Shown: positions 45,640 through 58,863, numbered from the stretch's first letter. The stretch: 64,000 nucleotides of DNA from Gadus chalcogrammus (GCF_026213295.1 NC_079418.1:11085067-11149066); one strand, 5' to 3'. Translations and numbers: made by a program. The notes: generated from the sequence alone by a model not told the origin.

Positions 45640-46400
45640 GTTTTCATCCTGTCACGCCGGCCTGTACCAGCATCATCAAAGACGATATAGAGGTGAGAAA
45701 CGCGAAACCAGTTCTTCAAAGGTTTTGTTGTGTCTCAACTGACAAGAGGAAAAGTCTGGACTCAAGTGTGCAGAACCTCCTGGATAATGGATTGGCCGTA
45801 CCATCTTATTCCAGCTGGGCTTCTCCTTGTTTGCTCGTGAAGAAATCAGATTCTTCGTTCAGGTTTTGCACAGACTATAGGAAGGTAAACACTGTAACAA
45901 AGGTTGGATCGTTTCCGCTAGCCCGCATGGAAGGTTTCGTGGACCAGGTGGGTAGTGCTCGGTTTGTGAGCAAATTTGATTTATTAAAGGGCTACTACCA
46001 AGTGCCATGACCCCCAGAGCTCAAGAAATTTCGGCGTTTATAATACTGTCTGGACTCTACTCATATACCAGCATGAGTTTTGGATTGCGCAACACCCCTT
46101 CAACCTTCCAGCGACTCATGATCAGGGTTGTTTTAGGGTTGGAGGGGTGTAGTGTATTTGGATGATACTGTCTGTCATGCAGACACCTGGAATACACATC
46201 TGAGCCCCATTCAAGCTTTGTTCGAGCGGCTGTTGGCGGCCAACTTGACAATAAACCTTGCGAAGTGTGAATTTGCACAGGCCGGTGTGGGTTACTTGGG
46301 CAAGGTGGTAGAGCAGGGGGTGTTGCGACCAGTTGGCCATCGACAGGTTCCCCCCTCCCGCTATGAGGAAAGAGCTGATGCGATTCCTGGGTATGGCTGA
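45640..46400 (+). pseudogene. Gmr1-like reverse transcriptase
   Basis: Copies the element RNA into DNA. Blocks in order: LDNGLAVPSYSSWASPCLLV, KKSDSSFRFCTDYRKVN, ARFVSKFDLLKGYYQVP, a stop at 46008..46010, FGLRNTPSTFQRLM, then the catalytic VYLDDTVCHADTW, LTINLAKCEFAQ and VGYLGKVV. The YLDD box is intact. At least two frame changes (near 46010 and 46145) and a stop break the chain. It begins right after the integrase linker, which supports the unusual order. Confidence 0.88.
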
Positions 46401-46798
46401 GTGTAACAGTAATTTCTGTTCCAACTTCTCAACAGTTGTTGTCCCGTTGACCGATTTATTGGAAGGCACTGTCAAATATTTGGGGTCTTCCGAGTGTAGC
46501 AGCAAAAATGCGAAGTTGTTATTGACCTCTGCTCTGGTTTTGGCTGCACCGAGACTGCCTTTTTTGTTACAGGTTCATGCCAGTCAAGTTCGTGCATTTT
46601 TGCTGCAAAAGGACGACGCTGGTGTTGATAGACCAGTGTGTTTTTTTTTCCACAAAAGTTCAATAAACATCAATTGAACTATTCAACATTCGAGAAAGAG
46701 GCTTTAGCGCTGATACGGAGTCTACAACATTTCTATGTTTATGTCAGGGAGGCTTACATCCTGTTGTGGTGTTTACAGACCACAATCTCCTCACATTC
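46360..46798 (+). pseudogene. Gmr1-like connection and RNase H, interrupted
   Basis: RKELMRFLGMAECNSNFCSN, then PLTDLLEG, follow RT. LLQVHASQVRAFLLQKD, VCFFFHK, a stop, NYSTFEKEALALIRSLQHF and, in another frame, VVVFTDHNLLTFI are RNase H blocks. The first catalytic Asp position reads VHASQV where DAS is usual. The domain is cut at 46799 by a piece of the TAGCCTGG MITE family. Confidence 0.8.
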
Positions 46799-46985
46799 AT
46801 AGCCTGGCGCCGCCCACCTACCTACTTCCGCTTAATTTTCATTTCACTTCAGTACTAGGTCTGGGTCTGCTTAATGTAAATGCGTCCCATGTCAGCCAGA
46901 TTTCTGGCGGTCCAATCAGCGAATAGAGGGAGTGGCTCAGAACGATGACGTCTAGGTCGCGTGCCAGTTTCAGTTGTAGTCAGAG
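46799..46985 (-). mobile_element. Partial copy of the TAGCCTGG MITE family
   Basis: It is the reverse complement of 1036..1226, sharing GACTACAACTGAAACTGGC, CGCTGATTGGACCGCCA and GCAGACCCAGACCTAGTACT. Only one terminal end is present. It interrupts RNase H of the Gmr1-like element. Confidence 0.8.
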
Positions 46986-47697
46986 ATTAGTAGTCAGTCA
47001 GTCAGTCAGTCAATCAATGACAAGACCCAGCGTCGACAGTTGACCACAAACATTATCTCTGTCCTTACTGTCGAATATTAATATAGAATGTACAACTGTT
47101 CCTTGAACTATTACATCAGATAAACAAAACCTGCAGCTATCGTTCAGAGACATCTTCACGCTTCATCTTGTTTTGTTGGTGCACAGCCTGCGCGTGTGCG
47201 AAACGTGTTTTGCGGCAGGTCCCGTCGCATGACATACGTCACGACCAAACGCTATCATATTCATGCATTCTCTCCAAAATTCATATCAGCGCTTAATGCG
47301 CTGGGCACTCTTTCTGCAGCCATGCAGCCTTGTCATTCGGCACATCCGAGGCCAGGAAAAATGTAATGGCTGACACCCCTTCTCGAGCCCCGGAGGGATT
47401 GGAATGAGGAGGGTGTCCGTCTGTTTGTCTCGTGTCTTGTTCTACTTCAGGTGTCCCGTGTATCCAGGCGCCGGATATACGGGAGAGTGGGGGCGGTAAT
47501 AAGGTTGTGAGTAAGACTGTGTGGACTGTTTGGCTGTTGGTCCAGTGTGCCAATGTGCAGCATGTGTGGGTGTTCCTTTAGGCCTATGTCTGTGTGGAAA
47601 TGTATGTATTTTTGGGGTTTGGGTTCAAGCATAGAATACGTTTTGTTGATTGGGATTTAGAGATGTTTTCCCAGAAGCACATGAAGTGGGCTCCTGT
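46986..47697. other. Gmr1-like 3' region, unassigned
   Basis: A short (GTCA)n tract lies at about 46994..47012. The rest, up to the purine tract, lies inside the element but shows no domain I can assign. Confidence 0.5.
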
Positions 47698-47702
47698 CAT
47701 TC

Positions 47703-47713
47703 GGGGGGAGTGA
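47703..47713 (+). other. Polypurine tract of the Gmr1-like element
   Basis: GGGGGGAGTGA directly before the 3' LTR fits the primer site for plus-strand DNA synthesis. Confidence 0.7.
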
Positions 47714-48171
47714 TGTGACGCCCCAGCTTTTCCGTGCCCTGAGCCTACCTCCCTCTCCCTGTAAGGTGCTCTTGGGCTATAGGCGTATTGTTTCATTTTC
47801 TTTGGTTAGGTATTGTCCTGTGCACTTTGACCTGCATGAGGATCTGGACATGAGCATCCCTCATTAGCATTCCGCTAATGAGGGAATTGAAGCCATCCTT
47901 GTTTACGGCTGTCGGGTTATAGCCGGTCTCCTGTGGCCTCACTCTCTCTCTCTGATCGGCTCTGGCTAGACGTTTTTTGAGGGCTGGATGCAGCGGATCG
48001 CAATGCCTTTTTGCGTTATGCATTACATGTGTAATGCCGACGTGCATGACTCTTTACTTTCCTTTAGATTTATGGAAATGCTTTTCAATAAATACAGATT
48101 ATTGTAATTAATGTATCCGACGGTGTCTTTCTCCCTATGTTCAACGCCTTTGAGCCAAGGCGTTTGTGACA
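47714..48171 (+). repeat. 3' LTR of the Gmr1-like element
   Basis: Starts TGTGACGCCCCAGC and ends GCGTTTGTGACA, 458 bp. It carries TTTCAATAAATACAG, a plausible polyadenylation signal, which the 5' LTR lacks. ATAC follows at 48172. Confidence 0.9.
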
Positions 48172-48175
48172 ATAC

Positions 48176-51100
48176 ATGTAATGGCTGAAACTTAAGAAGC
48201 CATTTTGTTTGACCGCGTGGTTAACCATGAAGTTGTGTGTTCCTTAATGCGTAATGCATGTCATATGTTTTGTCTCGCGGTTATAGCATAGGCTGCTCGC
48301 TCTCTGCTAACTACCTTCTCCCGTTTTCACAATTGCACTCGGTCCACCTCTTAAACTTCATTAATCATGGCGCAGACGGGGATGTGGGCGTATGTTAATG
48401 TAGCCTTCCATTAGGCAGAGCCCAAGCAATCACCGCTAAACCAAGCCATCGTTGCTGCTCTCTTTGCTGCTACGGCACATATTATCTGTATTTTTCTCCC
48501 CTCCCACTCACTCGCTGCCTTAAATATAATTATGCCTCTTACAGATCATTTTTATTTATTTATAAAAAAAGAATTGGTTTGCATCCCAACCAAAACCTGT
48601 TGGTATAAACAGTTTCCAACAAGCCTAATGGGTTTTCTATGTGTGTTTTGATTTGCAGTGTACCGATCAATGTGTTTATTGTACAAAGCCTATTCAGAGG
48701 GAGGGAAGCGAATGCTTGGGATGCCTTTTAGGTTATTATCTTTCGCTTCTTCAGGATTCCGCAATGTACCTTCCCACCTGTGTAGCCTAAATCCCAGAGA
48801 TACACAATTATTTGATAGAGCCTCAGAGGTACCAACGACTGCAGAAGGATCACGACGTACACCACCACGATGATAAAGGACATCTCATCTTTCTATGTTA
48901 GGTGGGGGGTGGGGGAGATGTTTCCTCTCGATTCTTCTAGTGCTGTTCCGTGGGATTTATTGCCATTGTGCCAAAGTCTTCTTCAATAAAAACATAATTG
49001 AGTAGGGCGCCTTATTCAATTAGCCCTAGTGCCCTGGCCCTGATCCAGTTTGGGCTTTTGTTTTGCTTGATGCAAACAAGAATTCAAATCCACTCAACGC
49101 ATTCTTCTGTTGTTTGAAACCTGTCAGTTACTTTGTTTGTGTTTTCTATTTCTTTGAGCCGATGCCAGCTATGCAAAGGCTTTGTGACCATTCTGACACG
49201 CCTCTCCCCTCACCACTCCCTTACCTTTCTATCTAAATCTTAACATCTTTTATTTTCTTAAATGACCTCCTTCATTACAGACGTGTGAAAAATACAGCCA
49301 CAAATGGGATAATAGGCAAAACTCATTCACTCCATCCACTTAACAGAGATTTGCATAGCAATTCATTTTGGTCTGGGAGGTAATGAGCTATTTTTTCACG
49401 TCATTTATTCATCTCCTTTTTCCCATATATAATGTCTCTAGGCTAACGAGATTCAAGCCAAATTCACAAGTGTATACATGTATTTTTCTGATTACCATAT
49501 TTTTGCAAATGGTTTTAATGTAAACCGATTTACATCAACGTGTAAGGCGTACCTAACTACCCCCAGAATAATTGGTTTTTGCTCCTACGTAATTCTTTAC
49601 CTTAACTCTTTCTGCATTACAAAAAAGAATATTTAAAAAAGAGCTGTGGATTTAATTGAGCCGCCATGTTTTTTTATTTTTTATTGGAAGCTAACTTCTT
49701 GGTCAACTTCCTGTCCACCAAGCGGCAGCCTTGAGTGTATGTTTGTGAGGGCCAGGAGGAAAAGACTATAGCAGTTCGTTTTTCGAAAGACATTTAGGTG
49801 GTTCAATGTCTCAACTTCCTGTGGGGATTCAACTACCAGAAAGCCTGTGTTGTACAATACAGGTTTATCCAGTTCGGGTTAAACCTGGGAGAGAGAGTTT
49901 AAGAGTAGGCTTTAAACATAAACTCAAACAAACCAAACTTGAAATCATGAGAAATGATACTACCTCATCTGCCTTAACTCTTCCAGGTTTTTCATAAATC
50001 TATTGCTTTTTAATGTGTTTATATTTATTTTGTGTTGTTGTATTTTGTTTACAGCCCTGTATGTATGTAATATGAGCCCACCAATTTGTGATTACCTGCC
50101 CAGTGATTACAGATGAAAATTAGCTCATAAGCTACCTTTGGCATGTTTACATTTACGTGGAAATGTGAAATTTGATTAATAGGCATTGCCCCTGGTAAAT
50201 GAAATAAAAACGAATTAATAAATAAAAGCACATTTTTGAACCTGTAAAACATCTTTCTAGATTCAATGACCCACAGAATTGCATGAACAATACTTTTGGA
50301 AAGGTCTGAGCAGTAATTTGGAAACGCACCAAGGCATAATTTGTTTTCTTCAATTAATTAGTAGAGCAGCCTGAACTCTGCCCCTCTCAGGGCTCTAGAG
50401 TGCCCCTTTAGAGGCACTGCTTCTGCTACAATGCCTGATCACAGCAAGGGCTCCCTGCACGGCTTAACGTGTTTCAATGGAAACATGCTGAACATTGTAC
50501 ACAAAAGTTTTTCCCTTGTCAGCCCAACCACATTCTTTCCTTTTTGAACTAGATTTGCACCTATAACCCATTTTGATTGGCAGTTTGAATTCTAAAGCTG
50601 CACTCTATGTTACGTTCCATTGCAGCCATCACTTCTCTTTTCAAAATAATTCAACAAAAAAGTCTTCTGGAGAGCCAAACCGATCCACCCACACAGCCCA
50701 GTCAATCCAAGACTGCAAATTGAGAATTTGTTTTTAACAAAAGTGATGTTCTTAGAAAAAGGGTACACTATGCAGGTTCATTGTGAATACACAAATCGCA
50801 GCTCCAGACATATACAATGTAGATATTGAACTGTCCCAGACGATCTGGGATGCGGCCCATTCATGATATAGCAGAACTTATGGGGCTGAAAAAGAAAATG
50901 CAATGGATAGAGTTGGACCGTGTTTCCTGTTTTGTTACTGAGGACGTTCTACTGGTGAAAACTCATTGGGTTGAATGGTCGAAGCCAACGCAAGGACTAC
51001 CTAAAGGGGTGATATCATGCTCTTTCGACCTTTCCCTTTGCTTTAGACTGTTATATGACATATGTTTATGTTGTACGTCTGCTTAGCTGGAAAAATCTTA

Positions 51101-51317
51101 TTACTATTATATTCGCGCCCACCGTGGAAGCCCCTCAATAAATGTGTGGAACAGCACATTTGCGCTCAAACTTCACTTCCGTAACAGTGTGACGTCAGAC
51201 TAAGTCCTCGCTCCCGCCTACCCGCAATGTTTACAACTTCTCGGGGTCTGAATTTGCAGACGCATGCGCAAAGTGTTCGATCAATCGCAACAGACTGGGC
51301 TACTCGGAAGGGGGGCC
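48176..51317. other. Intronic, no gene or complete element recognised
   Basis: A 3.1-kb stretch without arrays or transposon ends. An octamer-like ATTTGCATAG lies at about 49351 in a balanced, repeat-free segment (49200..49450) that could be conserved non-coding DNA, but I cannot show this. Confidence 0.4.
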
Positions 51318-51320
51318 TTA

Positions 51321-51786
51321 CGCCTCGTTTCCACGTACATTCTCGTATGCGATCCAACCGTCTCCGACCGAAAGTCCATTAATTCCTATGTGATTCCTAT
51401 GTGATTCTCAGTTTTTCCTCCGAGACTCCTCCCCTCCGTAAAATTTCTTTCCGGTATGTCCGTAATATACGTTCAAAAAATTTAACTTGCTGTCGTTTTA
51501 CGGAGATACCGTATGAAAGTTTTTATGTTTTTCACAAAACATGTAAGTACCTGGCAGGCCAAACTCCTCACGATCTCTTTCCGAGCCTGGTTGGTTTTGT
51601 TTTTATCTCTGTATATGTCGATCCTCATGTTCCAAAGTACTTGTCTCCTAAAAACGGCCATTATCATATGCTCCCGCATCTTTTGTCCGTAAATAAATTC
51701 ATGTTCGTACATAAAACACTAGCGACTCCTTCCGTAAATTTACAGTAGCACGGATACGAAAAACATACGTATGTGGAAACGAGGCG
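51321..51786. mobile_element. Harbinger-like MITE with TTA duplication
   Basis: The 466-bp unit starts CGCCTCGTTTCCACGTAC and ends ATGTGGAAACGAGGCG, with TTA at 51318..51320 and 51787..51789. The interior contains CGTAAAAT- and CCGTAA-type words in both orientations. No transposase. Confidence 0.78.
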
Positions 51787-51789
51787 TTA

Positions 51790-53160
51790 AAGCCACAAGA
51801 TACAAATCAGACCGTTATGGAAAGACGCTAAAATCGGTTTTGCATAAATGAACATGTGAGAATAAAAAGGGGTATTTCTAACATACAGGAATGTAACCCT
51901 ATTCTAGTAGTACCCCCAAATGCAATTATTAACCCTAAAAAGCATGATATAATGGGATCTATAATAAGGCTGTTTATGGTGGCCAGTCTACCTGGTGTGG
52001 TTGACCCCCGCCTCCAGCGACGTCATTGATCAAAAAATTAGGCGAAAGAAATTAATTCCCCCGGAATATAGTTTGTCAGCCATCAAACGTTAGGTGTTAA
52101 TCTAACGTCTGATTTGCGAGTCTAAATCCAAGATTGCTATGCGTTTTTCTTTATTTTATATTTTTGTCCACATGGATAGATAGGACTATATCCAAACGCA
52201 ATGCTTACATGCTTACCAGATAGAGATTATTCTTACATCCATACAGTCCGTTTATTTGTCAACTGAACATAACAGCTTGTGGCGTTAGCATGGGTTGTGC
52301 TCACTGCGGCTAAGCCCTCAAAGCTTTATTTCCTTTAAAGCTTTGAATTCCAACACACAAAGCAGCATTCATGTGACCTCACATAACCCCCCCCCCCCAT
52401 CCTTTAAAAAAAAGAAAAAGTACAAAAAAACAGCAAAGAAATGGGGCCAAGTACTTCATTATGTTTCCCTGCTTGAGGCCCGGGATACTGTCGTGCATCG
52501 TTCCTTAAACTTAAATGTGCTTATGATTATCATTAATTAAATTTTCGCATAACATTCCAGTCACATTGCATGTCCTGTCGTGGTCATACACTCTCTCCCT
52601 GACCCATCAGTCCTTCTTTGTTATCTTAGTCTGGTCTCTGAGTGTTTCAGGTGAACCATCCATCCACGTAAAAGTGTTTCTCTCTGCTCTGTTTTGAAAC
52701 GAGTGCTTTTGTGGAGAGTCTTGGGGAAACTGTTATTGTGCACCCGTAAACTTATCCTGGACTGACTGCCGTCGGTGAGTAAGTGACTTGAGTTTCCAGG
52801 ATTTTCCTGCTGGCTTCTCGCTGCCTCCAGTGGCCTCCAGTGTCATTGTTGTCGCGTTGCATCACCACGCTTTCTGCTTTTTTCAGACTTTTCTTTTGTG
52901 TTGATTAGTTTTTTTGCAACTCAATTCAAACCGAGCAGGTTTCATTTGTTAAACTTCTCTGGTCATTCAACACACCCTCGACCATTGTTTGCACCATGGT
53001 GGACGTCGACTCTCTGAGTGTTGGTTGTTTGGTCAACTATCCCGCAAATTGTATTGGTCATTTTTTCGGCTCTATTTTTATGGCGCCAATGTTCTGTTTG
53101 AGTAGAGTGAAGTGATGGCTCCTGAATAGGGCCGGCAGTCCCTCATCCCCGTCCAAGGTT
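51790..53160. other. Intronic, no feature recognised
   Basis: The stretch has a C run and A-rich patch at 52387..52430 and nothing else. Confidence 0.4.
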
Positions 53161-53169
53161 ATTTTAGCA

Positions 53170-53248
53170 TCTGAATGAATGTATGAATGAATGAATGAAT
53201 GAATGAATGAATGAATGAATGAATGAATGAATGAATGAATGAATGAAT
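53170..53248. repeat. (GAAT)n microsatellite
   Basis: About 19 GAAT units, nearly perfect. Confidence 0.93.
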
Positions 53249-53554
53249 GGAAGCTTGCTTGCTTTCTTGCCTGCTCGACTGGCAGCCACAGTGGGAATGA
53301 GAAACATGGCAGAGACGTTCTGCTTTGCTAATGGCCCTTAATGATCTAATGTGGATGGTCAAAGTGTGCCTTTGTGCATCCATGTGGTCCGTGTCTATGT
53401 GTTTTAGAAAGGACATGGAGAAAAAGAAAGAATGGGAACTTAAGTGTGAGGGATGGATACGTGGACAATCCCTTAGTGGCTTGCTGGCTTTATATCTGTG
53501 GGTGCCTCTCTAGCAACCAAGGGCTCCACTCAATTATTCATTGAACAGCAGACT

Positions 53555-54020
<466 letters not shown>

Positions 54021-54180
54021 TACACACACAAACACACACACAGATATATGCATGCAAGCACAAAAACACACAAATACACATACATACACATACACACGCA
54101 CAGCACACACATACACATGCACACACCCATACACATACACACGCATGCATCGACCCACCCATAACATAGAACACACACCT
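54021..54180. repeat. Imperfect CA-rich tract
   Basis: CACA and CATACA words with many substitutions, following the SINE tail. Confidence 0.75.
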
Positions 54181-57075
54181 GCATGGGCCTAGCGTCTTGT
54201 CTGGGAATAACATTAGCATTGAGTTAGTGAGCGGAAGTTGGGCCTCACAACAACACACACGAGACTAATACATATGCACCCACGTTGTGCGGACTCTAAA
54301 ACTCAAACAAACGCACGATCACAGGATATGTGTGTTGGAGTGTGCGTGCCTGTCTCTGGGTAGGTGAGGCGCACATTCCCGTGACTTGCCTGACGTCCAC
54401 CAAGGGCTCCTCCCACCGGGGCTTCTGATTGGCCGAGAGGCTTCCCTCTGAGGGGCGTCAATGGCAACAGCAGCAGTAATGTGAACATTATATAACTATG
54501 GCAGATGAAGGGGTAGGGCGCGCGGAGGGGGGAGTGAGTAATCAAGGCGGACTGAAAAGAGAGAAAGGGAGAGCGAGGGATAGAGTTGTTTATGGAGAGG
54601 GAGAGTGTGAGGACACTTTAGAAAGAGGAAACGAGACTGAGACTGTGAGAGCTAATCTCTCTCAGTCATTCACTTATTTATTTTTTATCAAATAACTGCT
54701 CTGGAGGAGCCTCCACAAGCAGCAGGCACTTAAAGGACAGCATCGGCATGATTCAATTTGTTCTCCCCATTGCGTCCTTCCATAAGAACACAACGTCACC
54801 AATGAAGAGGGGGGGGGTTGCGGGCTGTTTTGCCCATGAAAGTTCAGGCAGTCACATGTGACGGGGTCAGTCCACCACAGGTTCACTGATGCACTTCCAT
54901 TGTGTAAGAACGTTGGACACATTAAAACAAGTCACACAGCCACTAATGCTGTGCATTATATCACATGTCAGGACAGCCTGGGTTTAGGCTTTGGCTTTGT
55001 TCATGGTTCCCTCACTCGCAGGGCTGGGTGGCCAGCTCGCTCTAGCCGTTTGGTCTGCAGATATATCCAACATTTAAAGGGGATGGAGGCCTTTAGGGGA
55101 TATGTTGGTACAACTGAACAATGGGAATATCCTTACTTATATATATATTTTTTATTTTCATAGGCTGATCATTTGCCCATTATGTTATTTTGTGTTGTGG
55201 CAAAGTCAACCTGTGGGGTCTCTGAAGATACAGCAGCATAATATTTTAATTACAAATAAAGCTATTTTCCTTTCCACATACAGAGTAATATTGACGTTAA
55301 GTAAGGGATAATGTATAGAACGCCGGTCATTATCGGGAAAATAAGCCCTTACAGGGCGAACCGGGCAGCAGAGGTGTCTTGCTTCGACCTTAAGCATTAT
55401 CCCGCTTATTACACCCACCAGCGGCCCCGTGGGCCTCTGGTGGGTGCAAATGCCAGGGCCTTTTTTTGATCCCAGTCTGTCCCTGGATACGAAAGACGTG
55501 AATCAGAGGCAAAAAGTCCACTTTCCTTGACAGCGGTCATTGTATGCACACACAGACGTCATCGCCAGCGTTATGCATTATCCCTTCCATATTTACTTGA
55601 GGATCGATATATATATATATTTTTTTTAAGAGACCCCCACAGAGATGGAATCATAACTCGAACCCTGACTTTACGCAACATAGCGAGCCAGTGAACCCAA
55701 AACTGTTTTCTTTTCTTTTTATTTTGCGTAGTAATTTGTCTTATATGATCGTTAACATAGTAATCTGTGCTATCACTTTTACCGAAATAAGTCCCTAATT
55801 TAGAGAAAAAAGGTGTCAAGTACTATATTTCTCCTAAAAGCTTCTCTGAAACGTATTTTATACCGTTACGGTGTGTGTGGATGGTGAAGCTCCGTCTGAG
55901 CCTATGGTATATCGGAACAGTGTGTGACGCATTTCATACACAGCATAGCTCATTATATCACTCGTACACAACGACGGTACTTAAAAAGTATCACAATGTT
56001 GCCGTGGTCCGCAACCATGGCGATAACATGCCCCCCTCTCTCTCAGCCCAAAACTATTCTTCAATTGCTGAAATACTGGCTGTTTAACCTATAATGGTAT
56101 TATTAAATACAAACACAAATCAGTACTCTGTATCAGCAAGTACACAAATGTAAGTACTACTGTACTGTAAGTCCTCTGTAAGTACTATACTTACAGAACT
56201 CTTAGAATGGGAAAAGTGGAAGGGGTGCCTCCCTAGTCTGTCTATGCTATCGTTCTATGTGCCCTTTGTTGAGGTTTCTGTAAAGCGGCTTCACAATGTT
56301 GACTTAAATCTAACATTTTCCCAGTATATGATACATGTTACATGTTTTGACAGCCTACAGCCTCTTTAGGCCGACCCAGAGTCTGGCGCTTGGGGCTGTA
56401 ACCAGCGCAGCCCCTATAGCCTAACGCAGCTCTACGGTGTAATGCTACACGCTGATTGGGTTAGCATGCGCCGTGACGCAGCCATTTCCAAGTGTCACCC
56501 AAAATCTCACTTCCCCAGCCTCATACTCTCACATTAGCCCATTAGGTCACATTATGGTCCCCTGATATGAATGTTGAGTCGAAGGAGATTGTTGAAATAA
56601 GCTATAGATATTTGGTGATCCATTTTAGCATACCGTTTTTTTTTTTTAAATGTCTAATAGACGTCTTGCATATTTGAACTGACTATTAGTACTGCCTATT
56701 GATTTAAAGCCCCTGAAAACAACTACTAATCTCTCAGTGTGGGGAGCGATCACGTTCACTGGGAATAAAGACGGTTAAAAACTATTGTGTGGAAGCAGAT
56801 GCAAACTTGATCCATTAGTTAAAGCCAGAAAGCTTCCACTGGCCTACACAATCATGTGCTCTTGATGAAAATATTTATAGTTAATAGAAAGCGTTTTGTA
56901 GTTGGCATTCTCTTGTGTATATAAAGGTAACCGCACACAATTAATAGCAAGTGAAGGCAGTTTGTCGTTACCAGCATCACGTTAGTTCAGCAGTGTTTGG
57001 TTCGGATTTTGTCAAGCATAAATGTGTCTCCCATCTAATTCATGGATGCACATTGGAATGATTGTGAACGCATTT
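54181..57075. other. Intronic, no gene recognised
   Basis: A 2.9-kb stretch. Points of note are GATTGG at 54427 with TATATAA at 54489, an inverted repeat CACCCACCAG and CTGGTGGGTG at about 55411..55446, and many short AT tracts. No element ends were identified. Confidence 0.4.
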
Positions 57076-57079
57076 ATTA

Positions 57080-57192
<113 letters not shown>

Positions 57193-57398
57193 CTCTGCTG
57201 TGCTTGGCTCACAGCAGAGATAGACGGAGGTAAAAGAGAGGGACACACATGTTTGCGTGTAGGGCACTCAAAATTTGTGATCGATGTTCAGACCACAAAC
57301 ATTCAATAGGCTACCTCAAATCCGTCAATATTCAAGAAATCTCTTGGAGCGGGGCGCATGACCAAAAGAGGATTTGCCTCAGTACAGAACCTTGTGCT

Positions 57399-57635
57399 AT
57401 CAGAATAGCAGCCGTTGCACTAGCAACCGTAGCATCAGTATATCAGCCATAACACTAGCCACCGTAGCATCAGAATAGCAGCCGTTGCACTAGCCACCAT
57501 AGCATCAGAAAAGCAGCCGTTGCACTAGCCAACACAGCAACAGAATAACAGCCGTTTATCAGAAAAGCAGCCGTTGCACTAGCCACTGTAGCCTTAGAAT
57601 AGCAACCGTAGCACTAGCCAGCATAGCCTTTGAAT
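57399..57635. repeat. Minisatellite, 35-bp unit
   Basis: Six to seven imperfect copies of AGCAGCCGTTGCACTAGCCA plus CCGTAGCATCAGAAT. Copies differ by substitutions and one shortened unit near 57545. Confidence 0.88.
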
Positions 57636-57969
57636 AGTTGCATCATGTTTGCTGCTTGGAAAGGGCAAGTGAAGGAGGAGCCCAGATCGGAGCACAGAGG
57701 GACACAGCTAGTGTGGCTGGTGGACGGACTAAGCTGTCAATTGATGATATGCTTTAGGTGTTGTTCCAGCATGTCAGAGGAATGTTACACACGAGGCTGT
57801 AATTGCCAGAAGTTGCATGATGACACTCATCGGAAAAAACTGATGGTTTTGGATTTTGTGTGATTGTCGTTGATGATTGACTTCGGTTTCTTTCATTCAT
57901 GATGAGGTTCAGGTGTTTTCTTCAGGTACTTATGATCACTTGCACATGGATGGTTCTTCTATCTTTAAA

Positions 57970-58115
<146 letters not shown>

Positions 58116-58190
58116 TACACAGACATACACAAATAGGTAGGCCCATACAAACTCAAAGGTCCATTTTACTTCCATCTCTATCTCTCACTC

Positions 58191-58292
58191 ACTCTCTCGT
58201 TCACTCACTCACTCACTCACTCACTCACTCACTCACTCACTCACTCACTCACTCACTCACTCACTCACTCACTCACTCACTCACTCACTCAC
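58191..58292. repeat. (CACT)n microsatellite
   Basis: About 23 perfect ACTC units with a slightly degenerate start. Confidence 0.94.
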
Positions 58293-58863
58293 ATACAGAC
58301 TCACTCTGCCCTCTTTTCTGCGTGACTTCCATAAACAAGTGTCGTCTTTCCAATGACCGCGGGGGCTTGGGTGCTTTGAAATTAGGTCAGGCTCTCCCAG
58401 CGAGTGAGAGGCCGAGAAAGAGAGGCCGAGATATAGCGCGAGAGATAGAGGGAGAGAGAAAGAGAGACTGTCTCATGTTAAGTCTCACCACATGCCAGGA
58501 AACTAACTTGATGTAAAGGGCCAATTTTTGCTCATGTTATTTGCTTCCCAAGCTGTATTTTACAGGCTTTAAGGGCACACAGCAGACAGACGGACAAACC
58601 AGGACAGACCGGACCCGAACTGGGAACTATCCGTTCATGTAAATGCAATAGGGCCAGCATATTACATAAAGCCCCCTGCCTTCAGGTGCTGGATTTACAA
58701 AGTAAACATGAGTAGTGGAGGCCGGATTAAAGGCTTTCTGTAAAAGCCAAGGAATTCCCCAGATTATGAAATTTGGGCAATGTTGACATCCACGTGTTTT
58801 GTGTATTTTTACGTCATTGTGTAATGATTGTTTTTTGGCATTGCAATATGTGCAGACACTTCC

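Larger units (their letters stand above)
40877..48171 (+). mobile_element. Gmr1-like Ty3/gypsy retrotransposon with integrase before RT
   Basis: The element has LTRs at 40877..42550 and 47714..48171. ATAC is duplicated at 40873..40876 and 48172..48175. A tRNA-Pro-like primer site follows the 5' LTR, and a purine tract precedes the 3' LTR. Between them, in order, are a SCAN-like Gag remnant, integrase, a linker, reverse transcriptase and RNase H, all on the + strand. Integrase before RT is the Copia-like pol order known among gypsy elements only in the Gmr1 group, first described in cod. Stops, frameshifts and seven or so later insertions make it inactive. Protease and the integrase zinc finger are not seen. 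Confidence 0.87.

Noticed and set aside
44578..46798. Host gene derived from a retrotransposon
   Set aside because: LTRs, primer site, stops, frameshifts and inserted elements show a dead transposon and not a maintained gene.
47293..47632. Minus-strand frames of 60-86 codons in the 3' part of the Gmr1-like element
   Set aside because: No motif, overlapping frames, and inside the non-coding 3' region of the element.
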